64,000 nt of DNA from Cupriavidus basilensis OR16 (GTDB taxonomy: Bacteria > Pseudomonadota > Gammaproteobacteria > Burkholderiales > Burkholderiaceae), in assembly GCF_000243095.1 (NCBI RefSeq), contig NZ_AHJE01000015.1:1-64000 (forward strand), written 5' to 3'. The translations under genes were made by a program, and so were the position numbers. The notes below the pieces were generated by a model. That model was not told where the DNA came from. It ran no database searches and was given only the letters and a program-made list of their open reading frames with translations. How positions within the stretch are numbered: the first letter of the stretch is position 1; every line of letters starts with the position of its first letter. This document shows, piece after piece, positions 56,874-64,000 of the stretch.

Positions 56874-57279
56874 GGCGTACGTCTCCAATTCCTGGCTCCC
56901 CGCGACCGAATGTCGGTCTGCACGCACGTTCACATACTGCGCGATGGGGTCGATACAGCCAATGGGGCCAATGGGGCCAATGGGGCCAACCGGACCAATG
57001 GGCTCCCGACACGCCCTGCGCCCACCGGCACAGTAAGCCATCATGATGGCAAAGTTGGAATTGGGTTATCCCCGGAGTCGCTAAAAAAAAGAACCTTAAG
57101 TTTCTCAATTTATGCACTAGTTTTTTAAGAAGAAACTTAATAGCGCAACCCTCCATAACGCGCGGCGCTCGGAATGTGCTGCTTTGTGCTCCGCCATATT
57201 CTGCGCCATAATTACTATTAAATAAAATTACAATAAAACAAATACGATAATAATATTAGTATTATTTAAATGTCCGAGC
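56874..57279. other. Leader region with a minisatellite and an AT-rich block
   Basis: Contains the 9-bp repeat at 56959-57003 and a markedly AT-rich stretch at about 57080-57270 (poly-A, taatattagtattattt). No gene seen. The AT block may hold the FixJ operon promoter or be a binding site for a nucleoid protein. Confidence 0.5.
56959..57003. repeat. 9-bp tandem repeat, three perfect and two degenerate copies
   Basis: Unit ccaatgggg at 56959, 56968 and 56977, then diverged copies to about 57003; it lies about 90 bp upstream of the regulator start. Confidence 0.85.
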
Positions 57280-57305
57280 GGCACCCCGGATTCATCCGGG
57301 GTGCC
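57280..57305 (-). terminator. Strong terminator-like hairpin after the chemoreceptor gene
   Basis: ggcaccccgga and tccggggtgcc are perfect 11-bp arms around ttca, 40 bp past the chemoreceptor stop. A T-run does not follow directly, but an AT-rich stretch begins 12 bases on. Confidence 0.6.
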
Positions 57306-57344
57306 GGCCCAGGCCAGCCACATTGCGGGATCGCAGGCGTGCGA

Positions 57345-58982
57345 TCAGGCCGCAGCGGTGGCGTGCTGGCTACGTGCATCCCGGTGGCTCGCCAGTGCTT
57401 GCGGCCGCCCGGCGCCGCCCGCCCCGGGCAGGCGGAAGAATGCCACCACCTCGTTGAGTTCCCTGCCCTGCTCCTCCAGCGCGCGCGACGCGCTGGCGGC
57501 TTGCTCCACCATGGCAGCGTTCTGCTGGGTCACCTGGTCCATCTGCGAGATCGCCTGGTTCACCTGCTCGATGCCGCGGCTCTGCTCCATCGACGCGCTG
57601 GCAATGTCCTCGACGATACTGCTCACGCGCGCCACGGCCTTGGTCACCGAGTCCATGGTCTGCCCGGCTTCGCCCGCCAGCGTGGAGCCGTCCTGGATCT
57701 GCTTGAGCGAGCCCGCGATCAGCTCCTTGATCTCCTTGGCGGCGCTTGACGAGCGCTGCGCCAGGCTGCGCACCTCGCTGGCCACCACGGCAAAGCCACG
57801 GCCTTGCTCGCCGGCACGGGCGGCTTCCACCGCGGCGTTGAGCGCGAGGATATTGGTCTGGAAGGCGATGCCTTCGATCATGCCGGTGATGTCGGCAATC
57901 TTAGTGGAGCTGGCGCTGATGCCGTGCATCGTATCGACCACGCGGCCAACCGCCGTGCTGCCGCTCTGCGCGATATCGGCGGCCTCCCGGGCCAGCTCGT
58001 TGGCCTGTTTGGCGCTCTCGCTGCTCAGGCGTACCGTGGTGGTCAGCTCTTCCATGCTGGCCGCGGTCTCCTCCAGCGAGGCCGCCTGCTCTTCGGTGCG
58101 CTGGCTCAGGTCCGCATTGCCCGCAGCGATCTCCGCCGATGCCCCGGCGATGCTTGCGCTGCTCTGGCGCACGCGGGACACGATCTCGGTCAGGCGTTCG
58201 TTCATGTCACGCAAGGCCGCCAGCAAGCGGCCGGTCTCGTCCCGCGCCACTACGGCGATCCGGCTGCTCAGGTCGCCGCGCGCTACCGTTTGCGCCACCT
58301 CGACGGCCGTTTGCATGGGCCGGGTGATGGAGCGCGTGATCAGTAACCCACCCACCGCGGCCAGCATCACGGCGGCGATGGAAATCACGATCAGCAGGTT
58401 GCGCTCGGCGACGTAGTTGTCCTCGAGCTTGCGCACCGTATCGAGCTGGCGCGCATTGGTGAACTCGGTATAGGCGTCGGTCGCCTTGACCAGCGCCGCC
58501 AGCAAGGGGCGGCATTCCTCGTTCATCTTGACGATGGCCTCGTCGTGCTTGGCGGCAAGCGCGAGTTCGACGATGGCGATGGCCACGGGACCATAGCGCG
58601 ACTCCACGTGGTCGATCTCGCGCACCAGGTTGCGCGCGGCCTCACTGGCGTCGCTGTTGCCCGACACCATGTCCTTGAGCTTTCCCAGCCGTGCCTGCAC
58701 ATCGTCATGCGCGCGCAGCGCTGCAGCCTTTTCCACGGCTACGTCCTCGGGCTTGCTGACAAGCACCAGGTTGCGCGCCGCGATGGCGCGGCGGTCGACG
58801 GCGGTGCGTACCTGCGCGGCGACTTCAGCGCGCGCGTTGATGCCATGGAGGTAGCCGGAAAAGCCCTCCGTGGCCTGGCTCAGCGCGTGTAGCGACAAAG
58901 CGGAGATGAATATTGCGATAAACGCTAGCAGGCTAAAGCTCAGCAGGAGCTTGCCCTTGATGGTCAGGCTTTTGAAGTTCAC
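57345..58982 (-). CDS. Methyl-accepting chemotaxis protein
   Basis: 545 residues: first helix ([20 protein letters not shown]), a four-helix-bundle periplasmic domain of the Tar/4HB_MCP type, second helix ([20 protein letters not shown]), HAMP ([20 protein letters not shown]) and the kinase-control hairpin tip ([20 protein letters not shown]). The C-terminus ([12 protein letters not shown]) lacks the NWETF-type CheR tether. Ligand unknown; single-gene unit. Confidence 0.95.
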   Translation of the reverse strand: MNFKSLTIKGKLLLSFSLLAFIAIFISALSLHALSQATEGFSGYLHGINARAEVAAQVRTAVDRRAIAARNLVLVSKPEDVAVEKAAALRAHDDVQARLGKLKDMVSGNSDASEAARNLVREIDHVESRYGPVAIAIVELALAAKHDEAIVKMNEECRPLLAALVKATDAYTEFTNARQLDTVRKLEDNYVAERNLLIVISIAAVMLAAVGGLLITRSITRPMQTAVEVAQTVARGDLSSRIAVVARDETGRLLAALRDMNERLTEIVSRVRQSSASIAGASAEIAAGNADLSQRTEEQAASLEETAASMEELTTTVRLSSESAKQANELAREAADIAQSGSTAVGRVVDTMHGISASSTKIADITGMIEGIAFQTNILALNAAVEAARAGEQGRGFAVVASEVRSLAQRSSSAAKEIKELIAGSLKQIQDGSTLAGEAGQTMDSVTKAVARVSSIVEDIASASMEQSRGIEQVNQAISQMDQVTQQNAAMVEQAASASRALEEQGRELNEVVAFFRLPGAGGAGRPQALASHRDARSQHATAAA

Positions 58983-59319
58983 GTCTTACTCCCCTTGTCC
59001 CGTCGGGACGTTGGCGCTGCGAAATGGTCCATGGGTCATGGTTTGAATCGCCAAGGCGAACCGTTGCGCTGCAATCCCGCTCCCGCTTTTTATATGTGAT
59101 GACTTAGGCGCCCGTCTTCGCGTCGCGCTCTATTGTTATGGCTTAAACAGCACAATTCCAGGTACATTCAGAACCACGCTTGAGAATGGCTAACGGCAAG
59201 AAGTCGGAAGATGCCCCCCCTCCTGGAGAGGGGGCAGGTTTTATGGATTTCGGCGCAAGCGCAAAACATGACGTAAGCGTCGCTCGCGTTGCGCGAGCGG
59301 GCATGAACAGCTTCAGCGC
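58983..59319. other. 337-bp intergenic region
   Basis: No gene seen. A perfect 8-bp hairpin cgctcgcg-ttg-cgcgagcg lies at 59281-59299, and a G/C-run hairpin near 59214-59236. No clear sigma-28 flagellar promoter before the chemoreceptor. Confidence 0.5.
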
Positions 59320-60911
59320 TTAAGACAATGCCGTATCCAGCACCGTCGCAGCACTGACGCCGCGCGAGGGGCTATGCACCAGAGCGGAAACCATATCCAG
59401 GCAAGCCATGGCCTGGCCGACGATGTGCTGCTCGTGATCAAAGCCGCGCGCGGCCTGGACCACCAGCCTGGCGCTCATGCACAGCCGCAAGGCACTGACC
59501 GGGACGCCAGCCCTGTAGCCGCTGTCCACAGGCTGGCCAAGCTGGTATGCCACGGCGCCGGCGGCGCCCGCGGGCACCTAGCGCCCGCGGGCACCTGCAC
59601 CCGGCGAAAGATGGCAGCCGTCTCGTCCCGGCTGAGCGCAACCCTGCCGCCCCCGGGCTGGCACCGGTACAGCAGGAAGGGATGGATGGTCTGGATCTCG
59701 TCCCAGCTGGACGAGGCGTTCAGCGCGGCGCGGTCCAGCGCCGGTACCGTCAGCGCGGCAAAAGCCGGATCACGGCCCAGCCTTTGCTGGACGGCATCGG
59801 CAAAGCACCGCAGAATGCCCGCCGCTTGCGCGGCGGGCACAGCAAGAAATGCGCGCAATTCGTGGATCGCGGCCTGCCAGCGCAGCAGCAAGCCGAAGTT
59901 CGCATAGGTGCCAAGCGCTTGCGCGCTTGCCCAGCCTTGCGGCCACTCCTCGCGCGCGGAGTACAGGCGCAGCTCCGCCGGAACGCCACGCTCGCGCAGC
60001 GTCTTGCCGAGCGCCGCCGGCAACAGCAAGGCGCCGGAAAACGATGGCCCGGTCACAAACTTGGAGCCGGTCAGCGCCACCATGCAGCCACTGCGCAAGT
60101 AGGCCCGGAGGGTGCCCGGCTCAATGCGGAACTGGCAGGCGTCGACCAGGACCTGCACCGCCAAGGGCCAGCGGCGATGCAGCGCCGTCACGCAAGCGAT
60201 GCTCGGCGCGATGCATCCGGTCTTGGAGACATCGATCAGCACCAGCAGCACCTGGCGCCCGTCTTGCACGGCCTGGCTGACGCGCGCTTCGATTTGCGCA
60301 TCGACCGCGCTCGCATCGCGCAAGCTGCCGTCCGCGTTACGGATCGGCACATCGAGGATGTCGCTAGCGCATGCCTGGCTCAGGGACTCGCCCGGGATGG
60401 TGGTACGTCCCAGTGCGTTGTACGTGCTGAAGTGGCGCCCGGCGAGCGCAGCGGCCACGCCGCTGCCGCTCTCGGCCTCGCCGGCCAGGATCACCAGCGG
60501 CCGGCCCGGGACGCCCGCATCGCTGCCAGCCCCATCGGCCGCTACCCGCGCGGCAACGCGCGCCGCGAGCAGGTGCACGTCCGTGCCGGATGCCGAGAAG
60601 ACAAGCCCGGTGCCAGGCGCATCGCCGATGCCGCACAGCGCCAGCAACTCGCCGCGCAGCCGCTCCAGTTCGCGGCAATACAGCTCGGCCGCGCTCTCGC
60701 GCGGCAGCGCCGCGGCAAGCCGGTTGCGCAGCGCGTCCGCCACGGCGAACGCCGCTGGTGAAATCCCCGAGGACGTGGAAGAGCCAAAGGGAACCAGCCC
60801 CGTTGCGGCGAGCGGCTGGCAACCATACTTGTTACAGCCGGTCGCCGGATCCAGCGCGATGCGGTGGTCCCCGCCGCTGACCAGCAGGTCAGCCGTCGAT
60901 GGCAGCGGCAT
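59320..60911 (-). pseudogene. PLP-dependent fold type I enzyme, frameshifted by a 17-bp tandem duplication
   Basis: About 525 residues in two frames. The long N-terminal part has IALDPATGCNKYGCQPLAAT, VDACQFR (Asp binding the pyridine N) and LTGSKFVTGPSFSG with the likely PLP Lys, features of an aminotransferase class V-like or cysteine desulfurase-like fold, but I cannot name the family. After VQVPAG the true C-terminus (GAVAYQLGQPVDSGYRAG to ATVLDTALS, stop 59320) is in another frame because a 17-bp unit is duplicated at 59564-59596. Start may be 60911 or 60935; both overlap the end of the ATP-grasp gene. Third gene of the operon. Confidence 0.7.
59564..59596. repeat. 17-bp tandem duplication inside the PLP enzyme gene
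   Basis: gcgcccgcgggcaccta at 59564-59580 is followed directly by the same sequence (16 of 16 bases before the next g). Removing one copy restores a continuous frame. Confidence 0.9.
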
Positions 60912-62016
60912 CGGGGGCGTGTGCCTGCCCGGCATGGCCGGCCTGGCTAGCGTTGATCAGCATGGTCCGGAACGCAGCGAAGATCTTGTGCATCTGCGGC
61001 TGCTTGTACGGGTACAGGTCGACCGGATCGATATCGTGCACCACCATCGCCGTATCGGCCTCGAACACCAGCAACTCGCCATCCGCCGTCTCGGCGCAAT
61101 CCAGGCCCACGTAGTCAAGGCCCAGCCGCTCCTGGATCTGCGCGAGGGCATCTTTGTGGCGCAGCGCGAAGGCGTCGTCGAAATCGCGCATGATGGCCGC
61201 TTCCTCGTCCCGCTTGGCCGCGCTCTCGGCCATGCCGGCATTGAGATAGTGGATCATCCAGTGCGCCGAGATACCAACGTGGCACACATAGGGGCGCCCT
61301 TCGATCAGGACCAGCCGGTATTTGCGGAACTGGCCATCCGCGCCCCGGTAGTCGATGAAGCAAGAGACATAGAAGGCCGGCTCGTCCGTCTGCGCCAGGT
61401 AGCCGGCGAGTTCGGCCGCGTCGCCGATCTTCTCCAGGCCCTTGCCGGCATGCGAGCCGAGCGGCCTGACGATGATCGGGAAGGCGCCTTCGCCCAGCAC
61501 CGACGAGATCGCGGCCTGCCCGCTGGCGATGCCGGCCAGTACCTGGCGCTCCACGCGCAGCGTCGGCGGCATGCATACGCCCAGCACGTCGTGCTCCGGC
61601 ACGGCTTGCGGCAGCGGGTTTTCCGGCGTGACGTAGAGCGCGTCGAGGGCCACGTCGGAGTTGCCCAGCAAGCACTCCAGCGGCGTGTTGGCCATCAGGT
61701 CGCCCGAGACCATGATGGCCAGCACGCGCAGGCGGGCCTGGCCATCATGCAGGGTCGGCAAGTGATAGAGCTGGCGCGCCTGCAGCGCCTCGGCCTGGAT
61801 GGTCATGGCCAGCGCGTGATCGCCGATCAGCTGCAGGACCAGCGAGAGATCCATCAACGCGTTGGCATCGTCCGGCTGCGACTGCAGGTGGTTGATCAGT
61901 TCGGCGCCGAGCGGGCGCAGGTCCTCGTTCTGATGTGCCGCCCGCAGCAGGTGGCGCAGGCCGATCAGCGTGCCAGGGGCCGGCGTCGTGGTGGCGGGAT
62001 CAAAGATTGCGTTCAT
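60889..62016 (-). CDS. TPR/ATP-grasp ligase
   Basis: 375 residues. The N-terminal ~90 residues look like TPR-type helices (LGAELINHLQSQPDDANALM, LQLIGDHALAMTIQAEAL). The rest resembles a glutathione synthase/RimK-like ATP-grasp: phosphate-binding loop IIVRPLGSHAGKGLEKI, and the metal/ATP segment DCAETADGELLVFEADT. Such enzymes form amide bonds through acylphosphates. Its ATG overlaps the decarboxylase stop by three bases and its end overlaps the PLP gene, so the three genes are translationally coupled. Substrates unknown. Confidence 0.8.
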   Translation of the reverse strand: MNAIFDPATTTPAPGTLIGLRHLLRAAHQNEDLRPLGAELINHLQSQPDDANALMDLSLVLQLIGDHALAMTIQAEALQARQLYHLPTLHDGQARLRVLAIMVSGDLMANTPLECLLGNSDVALDALYVTPENPLPQAVPEHDVLGVCMPPTLRVERQVLAGIASGQAAISSVLGEGAFPIIVRPLGSHAGKGLEKIGDAAELAGYLAQTDEPAFYVSCFIDYRGADGQFRKYRLVLIEGRPYVCHVGISAHWMIHYLNAGMAESAAKRDEEAAIMRDFDDAFALRHKDALAQIQERLGLDYVGLDCAETADGELLVFEADTAMVVHDIDPVDLYPYKQPQMHKIFAAFRTMLINASQAGHAGQAHAPDAAAIDG

Positions 62017-63551
62017 TGTGGTAGGGCGCTGGCTTCGGGGACGGGGACGGGTAATGTGGCGCTCAGCGACCGGCCGAGAGCGAGGGTAGCGTTCAGCAGG
62101 GCTTCGATATCCTGCGAGGCGCTGCGATGATTGAACAGGGCTACGCGGATCGCGAAGCGGCCGTCGAGCACGGTCGACGACGGCGCGGCGAGGCCGGACT
62201 CCTGCAGGGCGACGACGAGATCGCGGTTGACCTGTTCCATGGCGCGGCTGGCATCGGATCCGCCCTCGGCGCCGGCGCCGGTGAAGCGGAAGCAAACGAT
62301 ATTGAGCGATACCGGCGCCAGCAGCTCGAGCTCAGGCTCGGACTCGATGCGCCGCGCGAGTTCCTGTGCCAGCCTGCAGGTGTGGGCGATCATGCCGCCA
62401 AGCCGCTCGGTGCCGTAGACCTTGATCGTGAACCAGGTCTTCAGCGCGCGGAAGCCGCGCGACAGGTCCGGCCCGAAATCACAGGGCCAGGGGGAGCCGG
62501 CAGCCATGCCGCGCTCGCCGCGGCTGAGATACGTGCCCTCGTGGGTGGCAAAGGTGCGCAGGTGCAGCTGCCGGTCGCGGACCACGAAGAAGCCGGCGTC
62601 GTAGGGCACCTGCAGCCATTTGTGAAAATCGAAGGCGATCGAGTCCGCCTGCTCGATGCCGCGCAGGCGCGGCGCCAGTTGAGGGCACAGCATGGCCAGG
62701 GCGCCGAAGGCGCCGTCGACGTGAAAGTGCAGTCGCTCCCGGCGGGCAATGCGCGCGATCTCGGCCAGGTCGTCGATGGCGCCCGTATCCACGGTGCCCG
62801 CGGTGCCCACCACCAGAAATGGCTGGAAGCCGGCAGCGCGATCGACCGCAATGGCGGCGGCAAGGCACGCCACGTCCATGCGCCCCATCTCGTCCACGGG
62901 AATCGAGCGCAGATTGTCCTTGCCGAGGCCGGCCAGGTCCATGCCTTGGGCGATGCAGCCATGCGCCCGGGTGGAGGTGTACGCCGTCAGGCGCCGCGAG
63001 GCCTGCGCCATGCCGGTTGACCGTACCTCGGCCCCGAGCGCGCGGGTCCGGGCGACCAGCACGCCCGACAGGTTGGCCATGGAGGAGCCGGTCAGGAACA
63101 GGCCGCTGGCATCGTCGGGAAAGCCAAACAGCTCGATCACCCAGCGCAGCACCTGCCACTCCACCTCAACCGGGATATGGTCGCGGCCACCCAGGTTGGC
63201 ATTGAGCCCGGCCGCGAGCATCTCCGCCAGCATCCCGACCGGTGTGCCGCCGCCATGCACCCAGCCCATGAAGCCGGGGTGCGCATTGCCCACGGCGAAC
63301 GGCAGGATGCTGTCCATGAAAGTCTCATGCACCTGATCCAGCCCGCTGCCCTCGCGCGGCAGGGGCTCGCGAAAGCGAGCGCGCACCGTGTCGGGAATCG
63401 GCTGCCAGACCGGGCGCGCGCGGATGCCCTCGAGGTGGTCCAGCATATCGTCGAGCATGCTGTGCCCCTGCGCCCTCAGCGCGCTCCAGTCGACGGGGTC
63501 AAGGCTGGTGGGGACTGGCTGCCAGTTGCCCTGGGTGGTAGGTGTTGACAT
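62013..63551 (-). CDS. Group II PLP-dependent amino acid decarboxylase
   Basis: 512 residues, fold type I decarboxylase related to aromatic-L-amino-acid and glutamate decarboxylases. Signatures: GWVHGGGTPVGMLAEML, the pyridine-stacking and Asp region HFHVDGAFGALAML, and PLP Lys in FDFHKWLQVPYD. It would turn an amino acid into an amine. First gene of the operon with the ATP-grasp and PLP enzymes and divergent from an exporter, so the amine may be a building block rather than an end product. Confidence 0.9.
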   Translation of the reverse strand: MSTPTTQGNWQPVPTSLDPVDWSALRAQGHSMLDDMLDHLEGIRARPVWQPIPDTVRARFREPLPREGSGLDQVHETFMDSILPFAVGNAHPGFMGWVHGGGTPVGMLAEMLAAGLNANLGGRDHIPVEVEWQVLRWVIELFGFPDDASGLFLTGSSMANLSGVLVARTRALGAEVRSTGMAQASRRLTAYTSTRAHGCIAQGMDLAGLGKDNLRSIPVDEMGRMDVACLAAAIAVDRAAGFQPFLVVGTAGTVDTGAIDDLAEIARIARRERLHFHVDGAFGALAMLCPQLAPRLRGIEQADSIAFDFHKWLQVPYDAGFFVVRDRQLHLRTFATHEGTYLSRGERGMAAGSPWPCDFGPDLSRGFRALKTWFTIKVYGTERLGGMIAHTCRLAQELARRIESEPELELLAPVSLNIVCFRFTGAGAEGGSDASRAMEQVNRDLVVALQESGLAAPSSTVLDGRFAIRVALFNHRSASQDIEALLNATLALGRSLSATLPVPVPEASALPQ

Positions 63552-63831
63552 GGCTAATGGCGGTCCGGAAAACGCTGCGTCCCCAAGGCAGGCGCTGTTC
63601 GCGACCTGGTCTGCGGGACATCGTGCCGGGGATCATAGCGCCGGGCCAGCCGGGCATTTGGTGGAGGACGGCGGGTTTTCCGCCCTATTTCTCTGCGACC
63701 GAAAAACAACACTGCCGGCGCTGCCTTACCACATTCCGATCATTTGCAAGCGCCGCGCCGCGCGACGATAATTGTGTCGTCAAGCATCTCAAGTATTGCT
63801 CGCGCCACTCCTTCAGCAGCCGCCCTCCCTC
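63552..63831. promoter_or_regulatory. Divergent promoter region decarboxylase / exporter
   Basis: 280 bp without a gene. gacga-N8-tcgtc near 63765-63782 is a small dyad closer to the exporter. No clear promoter consensus. Confidence 0.35.
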
Positions 63832-64000
63832 ATGCAGCCACACCAAGGCCTACCCTATCCCCAACGTTCCTGGGCCATCCTCACTGTGTTCTGCGGCCTG
63901 ATCATGGCCGTGCTCGATGGCTCGATCGCCAATATCGCGCTGCCCTCGATCTCGCGCGAGCTGGCGGCGGACCCGTCCAGCACCATCTGGGTGGTCAACG
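63832..64000 (+). CDS. MFS exporter, DHA2-like, 5' part
   Basis: 56 residues from MQPHQGLPYPQRSW; the gene runs off the window. Helix 1 contains VLDGSIANIALPSISRELAA, the motif D1 of 14-helix DHA2 exporters, and the beginning of the next loop (STIWVVN). Divergent to the decarboxylase operon, so export of its product is a fair inference. Confidence 0.85.
   Translation, partial: MQPHQGLPYPQRSWAILTVFCGLIMAVLDGSIANIALPSISRELAADPSSTIWVVN

Noticed and set aside
56874-57044. N-terminal extension of the FixJ-type regulator with a GPI repeat
   Set aside because: FixJ proteins start at the receiver domain and a GTG with ggag upstream fits; the extension only translates the minisatellite.

Overview
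The window is GC-rich (roughly two thirds G+C by eye) chromosomal DNA of a beta-proteobacterium, most likely Cupriavidus or a close Burkholderiaceae relative. The reasons are a catA-benABCD benzoate cluster, a Bug-type tripartite tricarboxylate receptor next to a general porin, a DUF1484-like small protein, a class D plus class A beta-lactamase pair, and the fliLMNOPQR gene order. No insertion sequence, prophage or CRISPR array is visible. One short AT-rich block near 16.5-17.0 kb looks foreign.

Layout. 0-4.6 kb: end of a family 2 glycosyltransferase, a hotdog thioesterase, a cluster of long interspersed repeats, and aconitase acnB. 4.8-11.3 kb: broken LysR regulator, catA, benA, benB, frameshifted benC, benD, a MarR regulator with a large palindromic operator, and a thioesterase remnant. 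11.7-16.3 kb: flagellar switch and export genes fliLMNOPQ and a frameshifted fliR. 16.3-17.4 kb: AT-rich cytochrome c gene flanked by gene fragments. 17.4-18.9 kb: RNA ligase rtcB preceded by two tRNA-like RNA structures. 18.9-26.1 kb: tandem beta-lactamases, a large unknown protein, a secreted metallophosphatase coupled to a diheme cytochrome c peroxidase, and a lipoprotein. 26.2-35.2 kb: catabolic cluster (LysR, crotonase-like protein, acyl-CoA ligase, Bug receptor, porin, nitronate monooxygenase, MFS permease, GST). 35.2-40.7 kb: candidate small RNA, LysR fused to a glyoxalase remnant, fumarylacetoacetase-like hydrolase, HpcH aldolase, tartronate semialdehyde reductase and glycerate kinase. 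40.8-46.7 kb: DUF1484-like protein, MarR with DHA2 exporter, alpha/beta hydrolase, GFA protein, lipoprotein and a His-tailed DMT permease. 46.7-59 kb: signalling block of two hybrid sensor kinases, an HD-GYP regulator, a FixJ-type regulator and a chemoreceptor. 59.3-64 kb: three-gene operon (PLP enzyme, TPR/ATP-grasp ligase, group II decarboxylase) divergent from a DHA2 exporter, which looks like a small biosynthesis-and-export locus.

How the parts fit. CatA and BenABCD convert benzoate through catechol to cis,cis-muconate. Three ATAC-N7-GTAT-type sites in the catA leader match BenM/CatM operators, but the adjacent regulator has lost an internal segment and its frame. The hydrolase-aldolase-reductase-kinase set leads through tartronate semialdehyde to glycerate 2-phosphate. 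The hybrid kinases, HD-GYP and FixJ proteins plausibly tie sensing to c-di-GMP and motility.

A striking feature is the number of disrupted genes: seven reading frames (the catA-side LysR, benC, fliR, acyl-CoA ligase, MFS, hybrid kinase and PLP enzyme) carry frameshifts or out-of-frame deletions, and a deletion fuses an eighth gene, a LysR, to a glyoxalase. Sequencing or assembly error must be excluded before these are read as decay. The most interesting leads are the two tRNA-like RNAs upstream of rtcB (arrangement like yrlBA-rtcBA) and the PLP/ATP-grasp/decarboxylase/exporter locus.
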